Assembly (NCBI GenBank): GCA_029379385.1
Contig: CM055605.1
Location: 7,165,001-7,229,000, forward strand
DNA length: 64,000 nt
Direction of reading: 5' to 3'
From: Quillaja saponaria
Taxonomy: Eukaryota; Streptophyta; Magnoliopsida; Fabales; Quillajaceae
A model generated the notes under the pieces. It did no database searches. It had not been told where the DNA came from and saw only the letters and a list, made by a program, of their open reading frames with translations. A program made the position numbers and the translations under genes. Below are positions 33,901-45,800 of the stretch, piece by piece; positions within the stretch are counted from its first letter, which is position 1, and each line of letters begins with the position of its first letter.

Positions 33901-35589
33901 TCTCTACATCATATAGCCCATATGGTTCGAGCTAAGAGAAAAAATTAAAATCTAAATTTGAACTCGGGCATTTGGAATAGTTTTTATCTTGAGTCAAGTT
34001 AAATTAAGTATCCATTTCTGATGATTGTCTTACGTTGTCTGCTCTTGTGAATATACTCCAATTGGTTGCAGGACTGCTATCTTGTCTATATTCTGACTGA
34101 GATGTCTGGAAGTACGTCAATGGTTTTTACTCGAACTTGTGAAGCAACTCGCCTTCTAGCTTTATTGCTTCGGAATCTTGGCCTACGGGCAATCCCAATT
34201 AGTGGTCAAATGAGCCAGGTACATGTACTAATTGACCTATAGATGAAAACTGACATTGGTCAGTTTTCATTTTGCTGTCTTCTACTCCTTCTTTCTCTGT
34301 CATGTGTCTGTGAATGTTTTGGAGGGTGGAGGGGGTCAGCCGCCTGGATTGCTTCTCGTGTGTGTGCATGCGTGTGGGTGGGTGAATACACAATCTCATG
34401 TGTGCTAGACATGTTCTCTGTGTTTTTGTTTTATAACCTCGTTTGTTAAACTTCTTGACAGCACAAGAGACTTGGAGCCTTAAATATATTCAAGGCTGGA
34501 GAGTGTAATATTCTTATCTGCACCGATGTGGCAAGTAGAGGACTGGACATTCCTTCAGTTGATATGGTTATTAATTATGATATTCCTACAAACTCCAAGG
34601 TAAGACATACTATCTATGTGCCCTCCCGGTGCAGGCTTAGATCTGTATTTTATGAATAGTTATTCTAACATCTTCAATTACAAATTAATGTATAAATCAT
34701 CCAGACTCTGGAGGGGGGGGATAATATTCATGTTGATTAGCCTTATCTATGACATATTTAAGATCCCACATTGTCCCTCTTCCTCCTGTGGATTTATCTT
34801 TCTGACATGTACATTTATCTGTTTCTTGCTTTTCATCAAGATCTTGTATATTCTCAATCTATTGTTACTAGTTCCTCCTACTGAACTCCTTATCCTATTG
34901 TTCAAATTTGGGAAATCTCCTGTCTAGATATCTATTTTATTTACTGTACTTTTTATTCTAAATCATGGAAAGGAAAACAGGAAATAAGTGATCGTCTCCC
35001 CCCCCCTCCCCCTCTCTTCTTGCCCTGATTGCTAATTGGAAGTTGGCTACAGGATTATATTCATCGAGTAGGAAGAACTGCACGTGCGGGAAGGTCTGGG
35101 GTTGCAATCTCTCTTGTGAATCAGTATGAAGTGGAGTGGTACATTCAGATAGAGAAGCTTATAGGTAGGCAACATATGCTCTACGTTTGTGGCTAGCCAT
35201 CCAATGGTGAGGAGTGTCTTAACGGATTACAATTATTATATGTTTCAGGCAAGAAGTTACCAGAATACCCTGCTGAGAAAGATGAAGTGCTGCTCCTAGG
35301 AGCACGCGTCCAAGAGGCAAAAAGATTAGCTCTGAATGTAATAAACTTATTCTACTCTTTCATATGATGTTTTTCTCCATTTTGCTTTACTAGTGTTGAT
35401 GAGTAATCAAGAATGGGATCTGTGCCCAGTTGAGTTAGTATATATTTTTGTCCCCCTCTATTCTTTGTAGTGGTCAGTTTTCACTGGCTAAAAAGACCTT
35501 CTGTCATGCAATTTGTTTTCTTATAAAAATATTTAAAATCTGATTATGCTTAACATGTTTGTTGTTGACTTATGAAGGCAATGAAGTAA
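27958..35589 (+). CDS. RH10: DEAD-box RNA helicase, DDX47/RRP3 type (RH10-like)
   Basis: Nucleolar ATP-dependent RNA helicase of the DDX47/Rrp3 group, which acts in 18S rRNA processing. Thirteen coding exons: 27958-28093, 29278-29401, 29516-29585, 31329-31391, 31559-31633, 32443-32562, 33418-33459, 33557-33631, 34072-34218, 34462-34599, 35053-35164, 35249-35337 and 35578-35589, giving 400 aa. Motifs in order: Q motif ([15 protein letters not shown]), AQTGSGKT (53-60), PTREL, TPGRL, DEAD (159-162), SAT (190-192), ASRGLDIP and [11 protein letters not shown] (334-344). All catalytic motifs are intact. The last exon reads Ala-Met-Lys then TAA at 35587. One base out of frame the family-like tail continues (KKRRGEDDDEDVDKYFG to a TGA near 35692). 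The C-terminal basic/acidic tail is therefore lost in this sequence by a small indel. The helicase core should still work. Arabidopsis RH10 (At5g60990) is about 456 aa. Confidence 0.93.
28249..28838. mobile_element. MITE-like element in helicase intron 1
   Basis: The left end (GTGTTTGGAACAACTAAAA, then TTTATTTCAAATGAATTCTA) is matched in inverted form by the right end (the reverse complement of the sequence near 28779-28838 reads AATGTGGAACAAAATAAAA and TTTATTTCATTTTAAATGAATTCTA). The interior is AT-rich and rich in GAATTC words, with no coding frame. I cannot define a target-site duplication. About 590 bp is the usual size for a non-autonomous DNA transposon. Confidence 0.65.
28836..29170 (-). 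mobile_element. Possible TRIM or solo-LTR remnant
   Basis: Two related segments, at 28836-28905 and 29031-29170, share CATTGCTAAGGATTAGA/CATTGTTAAAGATTAGA and CAACxAATGxCCCATAA words, like short terminal repeats. Just inside the second is GCTCTAATACCATTG. Its reverse complement resembles the initiator-Met primer binding site TGGTATCAGAGC found beside plant LTRs. The size (about 340 bp) and lack of coding suit a miniature LTR element. Support is partial. Confidence 0.4.
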
Positions 35590-36480
35590 CGCAGGGGGCA
35601 AGAAGAGAAGGGGAGAGGACGATGATGAGGATGTTGACAAATATTTTGGTCACAAAAATGGGAAATTCTCCAAGAAGCAAAGAAGAAAATGAGGCAGCTT
35701 CAGTTCTCTGCGTTTAACATTCTACGTTGAAGTTTTTCAATTTTCATTATTTAGCTTCTTGTTGAATCTATGTAGTAATAACAATGCTGTCCGCTAGTAG
35801 GGATTAATACTTGCAGTAAGCAGTAACTTCCTTTTGTGATATCTATTTGGAGCAAGGATGGTCAGTTTTGTTGAGGAATACAATGCAATATGGGTAGGAG
35901 GATATGCATAAATATTTACAGGCATTTGATTATTAATTTTTTTAATTTAATTATAATTCATATTATATTGCATATACTTAGTAAGTTTAATTTTAATAAA
36001 AATAAGGAAAGATTTAAATAAGACTATTTATTATATAGATTGGTCGATTGTGCCAAACTATGTAATTACCTACTGCTGTCTTGAAGAATATGGGTTAAGA
36101 TGACAGTTTTTACTTGATGTAACACTCATCAAAATCAATTATCATGTGGTGTAGATTAGTTAGAATGTTGATAAATAATAACTACTTTATATATTATATT
36201 TTGTCAAAAAGTAACTCATCTAATTTTATTTATAAATAAATTAGATTTTTGTAATATTAGAAGATCGAGTAAAAATCTTAGAAATAATTATGAATTTCAA
36301 TTAATATTAAGCTAATATCATATTATAGGGATAATTACGAATTTCAAATAATATTGGACTCTTATTCGTGAGAGAAAAAAAATCACAACTTAAGTAGTAC
36401 ATCATAATTTATTATATTGAAAATAGGGGGTAGAATTTGTTAAAACAAAAAAAAAAAAAAAACCTATTTTAGTATTTTTA
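35590..36480. other. 3' flank of the helicase gene, AT-rich
   Basis: The first 100 bases carry the out-of-frame remainder of the helicase tail, then a 3' UTR. From 35930 onward it is AT-rich with no gene. Confidence 0.5.
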
Positions 36481-36973
36481 CTTGTTGGGCACTGGTGAAA
36501 AGCCGTATTTATTTTGTTACAGTACTCATTGTCGAGTCTCGCCTCAACGTGTAGTTGTGTTCAGATTTCAGTCTCTTCCGGCTCGTCCCTCGCGCTTGCT
36601 CTTCGACGGCTATGGTTGGCTTCTCAGGTCACTCTGTTTCCTTTTAAAACTTAATAGAATTCATATGATTAGTGCTTTATTTCAGACAAAGTATTGGCAT
36701 GGAATATATAACATCGTTGAAAGCTTAATCTCACTCTCTGTTTTTGTGTATGAGAGATTATTGTACTTTAAGTTAGAGACTGGACCTGTTAAATTTTCTG
36801 TCAATTTTGATACTTACATGTATATCATGAACAGAATCCAAATCCAACCATTGCCCAGCAGTTTCTAATTTTGAACTTTTTACAATCATTGCTGGAATAA
36901 TTTCTCTACACCGCAATACCCATTACACAGGTACCACAGGGAAATATATGTAATTGAAAGCCAACGCCTTGTC
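36481..36973 (+). promoter_or_regulatory. 5' leader region of the mTERF gene with a probable leader intron
   Basis: A GC-richer stretch near 36520-36628 looks like a first non-coding exon. CTTCTCAG|GTCACT near 36628 could be a donor and CATTACACAG|GTACCA near 36931 an acceptor, placing a leader intron of about 300 bp before the ATG at 36974. This is inferred from splice-site shape only. Confidence 0.35.
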
Positions 36974-38092
36974 ATGATTCGACTACTGTCTATTACCTCT
37001 GCACCCTTTTTCCCTTTTCCCAGAATTCCAGTTTACAAAGCTTTGCAAATTTTCACTTCTGCCACCTATTCGACAGTAAGTCCAGCCCAAGTGGAAAAGG
37101 TAGAGGAAGAAGTTATAGAGCAGTCAGAGGACTCTACTGGGGTTTTAAGGAGATGGGGTTGTAGTGATACTGATATATCAATGTTATTCTTTCGGCGGCC
37201 TTCTTTGCGCAATGCTAACCTTAGCCAGCTTCAATCTAAACTCTGCCTGCTAAGTGACTTGGGCATAACAGGACCAGACCTTGTCAAGATCATCAATTGT
37301 CGACCCAGATTTCTTAGTTGTCGAATCAATCATTGTTTCGAGGAGAGACTCGTGTATTTTATGTCACTGTTTGAGTCTAAAGAAGTGCTTCGTAGAGCCA
37401 TTGTTAGAAACCCTTCACTATTGACCTATGACCTTCATAATGCAGTTAAACCTGCCATTAAACTTTATGAAGAATTGGGAGTTACAAAAAGAGACTTGAT
37501 ACCTATGCTCCTATCTCGGCCAACTATGATTCCACGAACTTCATTTAACGATGAGAAGTTGGAATATATATGCAGGGCTGGGCTTTCCCAAGATTCAAAG
37601 ATGTATAAATATGTTGTCACGCTAATTGGCATCTCTTGCGTGGAAACAATTCGTGGCAAGCTTGCAAATTTTGAGAAATTTGGCCTTACAAATGAGGAGA
37701 TATTTAGTCTTTTTGCGCGATCTCCACTTATATTGACATTGTCAATAGATAAGGTTCAGAGAAATATGACTTTTGTTATGGGAACAATGAAGCTTTCTGC
37801 TAAAGTGGTCCTTAAGCACCCATTTCTCTTGTACATGAATTTGGACACTGCCTTGAAGCCACGGATACTTCTAGCAGAGAAGATACAGGACATGAATCTT
37901 AAATTGCAAATTAAAGGACCCACTACATTGCGGGCACTGAGAATGACAGAGAAGAGATTTGTGAAGCAGTTTATTAAACGTCATCCAAAGGAAGTTGCTG
38001 ATCAATTGATGGAGTTCTATAGAAGTGCAAAAGAAATCAAGAGATTAGCAGAGTCCTCTAAGAAAACGATACATAAAGGATTTCCTTTCTGA
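36974..38092 (+). CDS. mTERF family protein, organellar
   Basis: Plant mTERF proteins are helical-repeat nucleic-acid binders that act in transcription, splicing or translation in mitochondria and chloroplasts. The gene has a single coding exon of 372 codons with a true ATG. The first 40 residues lack acids and carry Arg, Ser and hydrophobics (MIRLLSITSAPFFPF), like an organelle transit peptide. From residue 60 onward come regular mTERF repeats of about 30-35 residues, each with a Pro before a hydrophobic helix (RRPSLRNANL, CRPRFLSC, RNPSLLTYDL, SRPTMIP, RSPLILTLS, KHPFLLYMNL). The C-terminus is Lys/Arg-rich. Its position beside STR1 fits Arabidopsis At1g79220. The specific target transcript is unknown. 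Confidence 0.93.
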   Translation: MIRLLSITSAPFFPFPRIPVYKALQIFTSATYSTVSPAQVEKVEEEVIEQSEDSTGVLRRWGCSDTDISMLFFRRPSLRNANLSQLQSKLCLLSDLGITGPDLVKIINCRPRFLSCRINHCFEERLVYFMSLFESKEVLRRAIVRNPSLLTYDLHNAVKPAIKLYEELGVTKRDLIPMLLSRPTMIPRTSFNDEKLEYICRAGLSQDSKMYKYVVTLIGISCVETIRGKLANFEKFGLTNEEIFSLFARSPLILTLSIDKVQRNMTFVMGTMKLSAKVVLKHPFLLYMNLDTALKPRILLAEKIQDMNLKLQIKGPTTLRALRMTEKRFVKQFIKRHPKEVADQLMEFYRSAKEIKRLAESSKKTIHKGFPF

Positions 38093-38397
38093 CTGTTCTT
38101 CAACTCTGATTTTTCAAATTTTACCCGGATATTCATATTGGAGTATTTGCTTGTACCATTCTTTTACGGTAAGTGGTAATTGTTGGTTACAATGAGATTT
38201 TTGAGTTCATGGTGCTGTTTAATGTTTGCAAACTTCTTACAAGTATAACACATCTCTCTCTCTCTGATGCTTACATAATTTTATAGTTAAATTGATGTTG
38301 TCACTAGTAAGAACTAGTGGTGTATGTAATTGAGGAATTAGGCTGTCAAAGTATTAATATTTGTTGGCAGGACAGTGGTGGAAATTGCTAGAGTGCA

Positions 38398-39060
38398 AAA
38401 GGAAGAAAATATAAGGTAATTGAGATATGCACCTTATTTAAACAAAAAGTATCATACATCTTGATCTAAAGTTAATGTGGCATTTTGTCACAAAAGACTT
38501 TTCTCATCAATCCTCATAGACACTGAGTGCTCTCAAAGTACAGTCCATATGTGATGAAACTAAGGAGTCCACTTCTTGTCAAAGTATAACATCGTTAAGT
38601 GACCAAGCAAGTTTTTGAGGACCAACGTACTCAAATATGATTATTTGAGGTTACTTCTGACTTCAGTTCTAGTAACTCCTGGAGTTCTTTTTGACTATAC
38701 CTAGGAGATTGCTGACTCCATTAGTCCTTCAAAAGACAATGCTATAAATATTCTTTTTATTTTTAGAACGACATGATCCTTTTTATCTTTCTCTTTTTTC
38801 TAAGGTACCAAGATTTCTTAGTAAACAGGGATATGATTGAGTTGTAAAGTGGAAGAAAAAAAGTTAAAAAAAGAAGATAGTTGAGATATCCACTTCACTT
38901 GAATAAGAAGTACGTGAGAAGCTGCCAGGAAAAAAGTGAAATGATTGATCATAGGAGGTTATCTCCTAATTACTCCTGAGTTCTGTTTCGCCTATACCTA
39001 GAAGATTACAGACTATTATGTTAGCCATTCAAAAGATAAATGTTATAGATATTCAGTTTA
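38398..39060. repeat. Two diverged tandem copies, about 210-370 bp
   Basis: Shared blocks include GGAAGAAAA...TTGAGATATxCAC (38398 and 38850), GAGTTCT...GACTATACCTAGGAGATT/GCCTATACCTAGAAGATT and TTCAAAAGA-AATG-TATAxATATTC (about 38728 and 39028). The first copy has an extra central segment. Confidence 0.7.
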
Positions 39061-39201
39061 TATATAAAATACAATATAGACCATAGTTATTTTGATAATT
39101 TCATTTAAGCATGAAGAATGGCAACCTTCAATGTGTTTTTGATAAGTAAAGTTGCAAATATAGTATGATTCTGCATCATCAATGTATTTATTATTATTTC
39201 C

Positions 39202-39203
39202 TT

Positions 39204-39234
<31 letters not shown>

Positions 39235-39239
39235 GGGGG
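39202..39239. repeat. T12-G26 homopolymer tract
   Basis: Twelve T followed by 26 consecutive G. A G run of this length is rare in plant DNA and could form a G-quadruplex. It is also the sort of tract that is often misjudged in length by sequencers. Confidence 0.9.
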
Positions 39240-39763
39240 ATGTGGAGGTGTTATCATACTGTGTTTTTTAATTTCTTCACTTAGTTGCTATTCTTATTCT
39301 ATGATTCAATATAATCATGATTTTCTATGTTCTTTTATGTTGAAATCTTCAAGTTATAACTATCGTGACACCTGAGTTTGGTGTTAACTTTTGTGTTCTG
39401 CTTCAAGCTTTTGATTTCTATTTTTTTTCTTTGTACCGAGAGTTTATCATCAAGAATGTTGACTTGCTATTCTGTCTTATCAAGTGTGTAATTTCTAGGC
39501 TCATTTTCTGTTATAGAAAATGCGAAGTTTATGGAGAGTATTGATAAGACTGCTGATGCCATTTCTAGGAACATGTGTGAGCAGTTTTATCATAGCTAGC
39601 TCTTTTTACATTTCTGATTAAGTTTAAGTTGTAAGGAGTGGGTTAATTCGATAGGCAAGCAAAGTTGGTGTTTTCTGGTACATTTTAGTTGACAGGGAGA
39701 TCCATGTTTAGGAAAGTGAGATTGAAGCACCAAAACAGGGGTTTACGAGACTAAAGTACAGTA

Positions 39764-40265
39764 TTATTAAAGGCTTTAGGCACACCTAGGCGGAAGGGGT
39801 TTTTGGACCCTTAGTTCTAGGCGCAGGCGCGGCTAAGGAAAACCAGGTTCCCTACTACAGAAAACAACAACAATTTCTAGAAGCAAGAATTTTAGGCTTC
39901 CATCAATTAAAGTCTAGCATCAATATGTAATGAAAGAGTAAAAATAGGAAAAAAAAAAAAAAATAGCTATAGGCAAGAATTCCCATGAATAAAAAAAGAA
40001 AAATTTTAGTTAAAGACAAAAGGTTCATTATGAAGTCCACTAAGTTTAGCAAGTGAAAACTATCTCTAAGCCAAAAACAACAAAATTAATGCTTTTGCTT
40101 TCTAAATTGCTTGTAGGTCTAACAAGTAGTCAACTAAGAGTCTAGGCATGTGCCTTATTAGGCTAGGTGCGAGCCTAAGGGGTTAGGCTGAGCCTCACCT
40201 AACGGGTGTAGAGGCGAGAGGGTTGGAGCCTCTCGTCTTTTGAGCATGATGCGTGCCTTTAATAA
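39764..40265. mobile_element. MITE with perfect 11-bp terminal inverted repeats
   Basis: TTATTAAAGGC at 39764-39774 is exactly inverted as GCCTTTAATAA at 40255-40265. The subterminal DNA is GC-rich and made of CCTAGGCG/AGGCGCAGGCGCGG and GGCTAGGTGCGAGCC words, typical of a known class of short plant DNA transposons. The middle is AT-rich. About 502 bp, no coding frame. Confidence 0.75.
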
Positions 40266-42597
40266 CACTGCTAAAGTAGAGGATTTCTAGCAAAAGAAGA
40301 GGGTAGTGTTGTTGTAGTTTTATTTGTTTTTACAAAGGGGATCTACTGAATGCAATAAAAATTCAAAGTTGGCTAATTCCACCAATGAGAGGTTACTCAA
40401 GAAAATAAAGATGAGAGTTTTATTTGCTTGGATCTATGGCGTGTAACACGAATTCAAGAGAAGTTAAATACACCAAGTCCTCCATTGGTTTGACCATTCT
40501 ACTACTCTACGGTTTGATGTGGAGGTGTAAGACTTTCACAAGCTTTTGATTTCTATTAACTTGCATATGTTTATATCTGATAGTGTAATTTTTCTAGTGA
40601 AGACCCCTTCCTTCTTAATGTTTGCAATTTTCTCCCACGTCTTGTAAATCTTGACTTTGTCCAAAGCTTCAATATTTACCTCTTCTTTTTTCTTTTAGTT
40701 TTTGAAGAAGATAGATACTTCCTTCATAGATTATTGATCTGTAACAGGAAAGAATCAGTAAGCGAAGACGGGAAAGGAAGAAGAGACATTAGTATTAGCT
40801 AAAGAACATATGAAATTGTTGACTACAAAGGTGATAGTTGAAACATTTGCCAGAATATGAACAAGCTGAAGAATTCTAGATTGCGGTGGGCACAACAGCC
40901 AGCAGTTTTATGCACCTACACCAGCAAAAATGTAACATCATGTCGTGCACGTAGTGTTGATGGCACATCTAATATGCTGATTGGTGACATGCCTGTATAT
41001 ACATTGCATGCTGGGGTGCATTGCTTAGAAAGTTAGAATCAGTCGAAAATAATTTCAAAATATACCTTGTGCACCTCTAGTGTTTGTAACTATTTTAAAG
41101 GATTTGTTGCTGGCTGATTCTCCATATGATTCTTGTCGTTCACATGGTGTCATGCTTGTTACTTGGAAGCCGATAAATTGCTCCCACAGTCCTGACTCTT
41201 ACATTTGTCTCAAGAAATTTGGACGTTTGGTCGGTTTCAGTTACCTGCGGAGTTACTATCACACTTTGTTACTCACGTAGAGGTGGAGAAATGAAGAAGC
41301 AACATTCTACAAAGATGTAGTAAATTCCTTGAAATATAAATAGAAAAGACACTGTTTCAAGTTTCAATTATACACATTGCAGCATAATTCAGTCTTCGAT
41401 TTTGGAGGTGATTTATATGGCTTCCGATCAAACAGATGGTTTCGTTGAAAATCTTTGATCTCGGGTGTGATCCATGTGATGGAATTTATTCATTTCTACC
41501 ATCAATGGAAAATTGGGGTGCTTAGAAATAACTGAGATGGGGGAGCAGAATCATTGGTTTTCATTGTTTCAAAACTTCCCAGATTCTGTTGTTTCTGGTT
41601 CAAAGGTTCATCAAGGCAATGAAACATGTGCCATCTCTTATGATAAGTTAAACATGTTGATATCCCTTGCTCGTGTTTTTCTACATGAAGGAAAACTGCA
41701 GGAGTTGAAGTCATAATAACAAAAAACATATTCAGGACCATAACATGAGTCTGGTTCAAAGATTTGGCAATCTGTTTTTCACTGGCATATATTTTTTGGT
41801 TACAAAAGTTAAAAATAGTTTAGTTTTGGACGACAAGCTAAATTCAAAGCTCAAGAAAAAAGCTAAAACCAAATATAAGGATTACATAATGCAAGTAATA
41901 CCATATATTTCATTATTCAAATAATATTTTTATTTATTCTTTAGCTTTTAGTGTAGTGTACTTTAAAATAAAAATATATATAATAAAAGACCAGTTTAGA
42001 AATCATTCACAAGGAAAAAAAAAAAGTAAAAGGAGACAAGAGAAAGAATATTAGAACAATTTATTAAATGAAAAATTAGCAAATAAAAATTATAAACAAG
42101 TTAATGTTTTATTTTTTTTAACCACAATAAATGCATTATTTTTAATTTAGTTTTTTCTTATAAATATCTTTATTAAATAATTTTTTAACACTTATTAAGA
42201 TTGTATAAATATATAATATAATATTTATTATAGTAGTTATTTATAATTTTAATATAAGTTTTTCTAATTAGTGCTCAAAAGGTACTTGGTAAGGTATAAT
42301 AATTGCAGATTTTAGAATTTGAAATATTTTAAAAATAAAAAATTATTTAGTATACAACACTAGAATTATGGCAAACCACTATAATAGATAATACAAAGTT
42401 TTTACATTTGTTAAATACTTATAGACATACGCTACAAAATCTGTTTAATATTTTTTTTTAATATAAATTATTATTTTTAAGAAGTTTTAATTTTTAGAAA
42501 TTATATTTATTATAATTTAATTAAAAAAAACGTTTCATTAATTATAAAATAATGAAATATTGTTAATTATTACAAGGAAATTAATTAAAAAACTTCC

Positions 42598-42632
<35 letters not shown>

Positions 42633-42881
42633 ATATTACAATAATAATTGCATGAGATAACAAAAAGAAAATAAAATAAAAAATTAGTCCAAACAGCCCT
42701 TTGAAATTTCCCGGTGGAGGTAAAACCCAGGTGTTCAAATTCTGTTCATCAGTGTCCCTTGTGGAGTTGTGGTAAGGAGAGCGCAGTCCTGTTGGCTGGT
42801 TTCCTTCACACCTGAGTATCTGATTCTGACCCCAAGAGGCACTAAAAGCCACGCCTTACTGAATATATGGTCGCTGAGTAA
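40266..42881. other. Intergenic region before STR1
   Basis: No gene I can support. Short frames near 41080-41280 and 41513-41716 show no family resemblance. 41750-42640 is very AT-rich with a TA microsatellite at 42596-42635. The final 200 bases are GC-richer and should hold the STR1 promoter and leader. Confidence 0.5.
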
Positions 42882-45800
42882 ATGGCATCATCTCTTTTGA
42901 CAAGGACACTCTTGGGTCCTCGCCTGATTCAGCCTTCGTTCTCTTTCACCCAGAAGCCCAAAATTCTCACTTCTCTGTTCAATGTAAGTCCCTCTTTTTT
43001 TTTTAAGATTATAATCTGGGTTTGCTCTTATTCTTCCATTTCCGTTTGGAATTATGTATTCTTGTTGGTACTAAACTAAATTTTTGTTTATATATTTGTT
43101 TTTACTCTTGTGCTTGTATTCATCAGTTTCAGTTTGTGGGTGTTTCATTTATAGGTCCATGCATCTGAATTTAATTTTTTTTCCTCATTGAATCTTCGAT
43201 TCTGCTTATTTATATGAGAAGTGGTGTTACAAACAACTCAAGAGTTTTGTTTGTAGCTTCAAATGTTGGATATATATGTGCATAAACTTAATTGGCATCA
43301 TCAAGCAATTTGGTTGAATGCATCGTCCTCTCTGAAATCTATAAAGGAAAAATAGTTTGTCTGGTTGTGAATTTGATCACATATTTTTAAGTGAGCTAAA
43401 CTGCATTGTTGAACATTTTAATGCCTCCTTAGTTTTCAACCAAAATTTTATGTTGTGTACATTGTTGCAGAATTATAGGTAAAAATGTCATTGTTAATGT
43501 AATCTAGAAAATGTATTCAATGAGAAAAATAGGTTTTCTTGATTGTTATGATGATGAATTGGTTGTATACTACAAACTTGTCTTTATAAATGAAAATGCA
43601 CGGTTCCTAGTGAATGCACTGTTCCTTGAAGTTATTCTTGTAGAGGTAAGAAGTTGATTTAGATGGAAATGTCTTAGATAGGAAATTTATGCGGTGATAC
43701 TATTGATAATATTCTGTTCTTAATACTTGGGAAGCCAGCTTCTCATGGGATCTCCATGTCAAAGGTTTTAATTAAAGCAATGAGCTTCATGGAATCTGTG
43801 GTGAACTATTTAACCAACTGAGGGTTTTTAACTATCTATTCGTTTACTTCTTTCGGTGAAAAGCTCACCTTGATAAATGGAATTCATATAGTTATTTCAT
43901 CGTTGTACTGTTGACTTCAAGCTGTCTCCAATTTTATTTTGTTTCTTTGCTCAGTATCTGATGTTATAATTCTCCTTTTACCTGCAGAAGAGACCAGCAT
44001 ACTTGGGATCTCACCCTGCTTACACAGCATATAGAAGGTTTAGTAGGGTTCCTTGTGTTATGGCATCGTCCTTATCTGGGACAAGAGCTGATTTTTCTAC
44101 AATTTCGGAATCTACGAATGAGCCTGTTGTTTCTGTGGATTGGCTCCATGCTAACCTGAATGGGCCTGACATCAAGGTTAGCTCACATTGAATACTTTTA
44201 TAGAACCGACCTTCCCCATCTCTCTCCCCCTCCGTTTTTTGGGGCTGGTCTACCTTTATGTTTACACGTGTACCATGGGTGGGGTTGAAACTTGAAGGTT
44301 ATTTTCTATTAGACTTTGCTGTTTCCTTCATGTAAAACAAAAAGATAGAAGTGAAGCGAATTAAGCAGATTGCCATTGGACCAGGAACCAAAACTTCATT
44401 CCTTAGTTGACTCGGCATGCTAAAACTTGTATATCTTACTAATTATGTGGTGGTAAGCTCTTCACTCTTTGCTATCCCGATTTAACCTCATTTACATATT
44501 TATTTGATATGTATCTATTGGCCTTGCATCACCAACTTCACGTACTAGATAATGAACTTGATAATTAAATTTATATTGTTGAGTATCTACCTACCAATAA
44601 TTTGTTTAAGCCCCCCAAAAAACTAAGATTTCCTTAAAGATGGTTGATTCAATTGACTTTGAGAATCTCATTTTCTCATGAGTAGATATACGGATGGGGT
44701 CTGATAGATTTTGAAAAGCAAACAAGATATTTTCTTACCCATACCCTACTTGACTTATTTTTGTTACTGTCAACCTTATGTTCAGGTGTGAGCCTTCCTT
44801 GTGGCATATAGAATAGATATCAATTATTCAGTCAGCTCTTATTTACATAAGAACTTCTACTTCTACATTAATAATCTTAATTGCTGCAAAGGTGTCTTCT
44901 CTCATGTATGAATTTTTTAGTAAACAGCCACGAATGTCTAATTGGAGGCATCTAACTAACATAGTTGCATATTGTTGTTACTCCTAATCATCAATTTTTT
45001 TTAGGTCCTAGATGCATCCTGGTACATGCCGGATGAGCAGAGGAACCCAATTCAAGAATATCAGGTGTGACCATGTTTGTAATTTTGAATCACTTTTATA
45101 AATAGTTATTAAGTATTGTTTAATTCATCAATATCTGAACAAATGTTGAGTGGTATAACTGGCATGTTCTTGTTGGTTCCTTCGTCTTTGCGAGATATTT
45201 ATGCTATCAATTGTTTTGGCATCAAATTTGGGTATTGTTATTGAAGACTTTGGCCTCAACAGGTTGCTCACATTCCTGGTGCCCTTTTCTTTGATGTAGA
45301 TGGGATATCGGATCGATCTACAAGAGTGAGCTGGCTTCTCTTCGTCTTCACTTTTTCTCTCTATATTTAGTTTATGGACATCTTCAGTTTCGTATGTGAT
45401 ATTCTGTTTAAGTAATTTTACTTGTTTATTTGAATATCTTTTTATGGTAATGGACTTAAAGCCTGTTTGATCTTCTATCAGTAACTCTTTCTCTTCCCAG
45501 CGTCACTAGAAAAGAAAAAGGAACCTTAAATACATTTATTCTAAGCAAAGCTACTTGGTAGATGAGGTCGTCAACAAGGATAGATTGACTTCATTTCAAG
45601 CACAATTTATGACAACAGTTTAGGATCAATTCTGACTGATATGTTTCATTTCAATTTATGTATACTATGTTGTCTGATCTGTGTACCACTACCAAATGTT
45701 TACGTTTTTGGCTTTTCTGTTTATTTTCTTATCTATTCACTAGGAGATACAGAGTACTTCTATTTCTGAAGATCCAGAAAATAGAATCAAAGCCTGTTTG

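Larger units (their letters stand above)
38093..39760. other. mTERF 3' flank with a diverged tandem repeat
   Basis: After the 3' UTR the sequence at 38398-38765 is repeated in diverged form at 38850-39060. A T12-G26 tract lies at 39202-39239. No gene is seen. Confidence 0.6.

Noticed and set aside
41080..41716. Two short plus-strand frames before STR1
   Set aside because: No family resemblance, no splice context, and lengths (66-67 codons) expected by chance.
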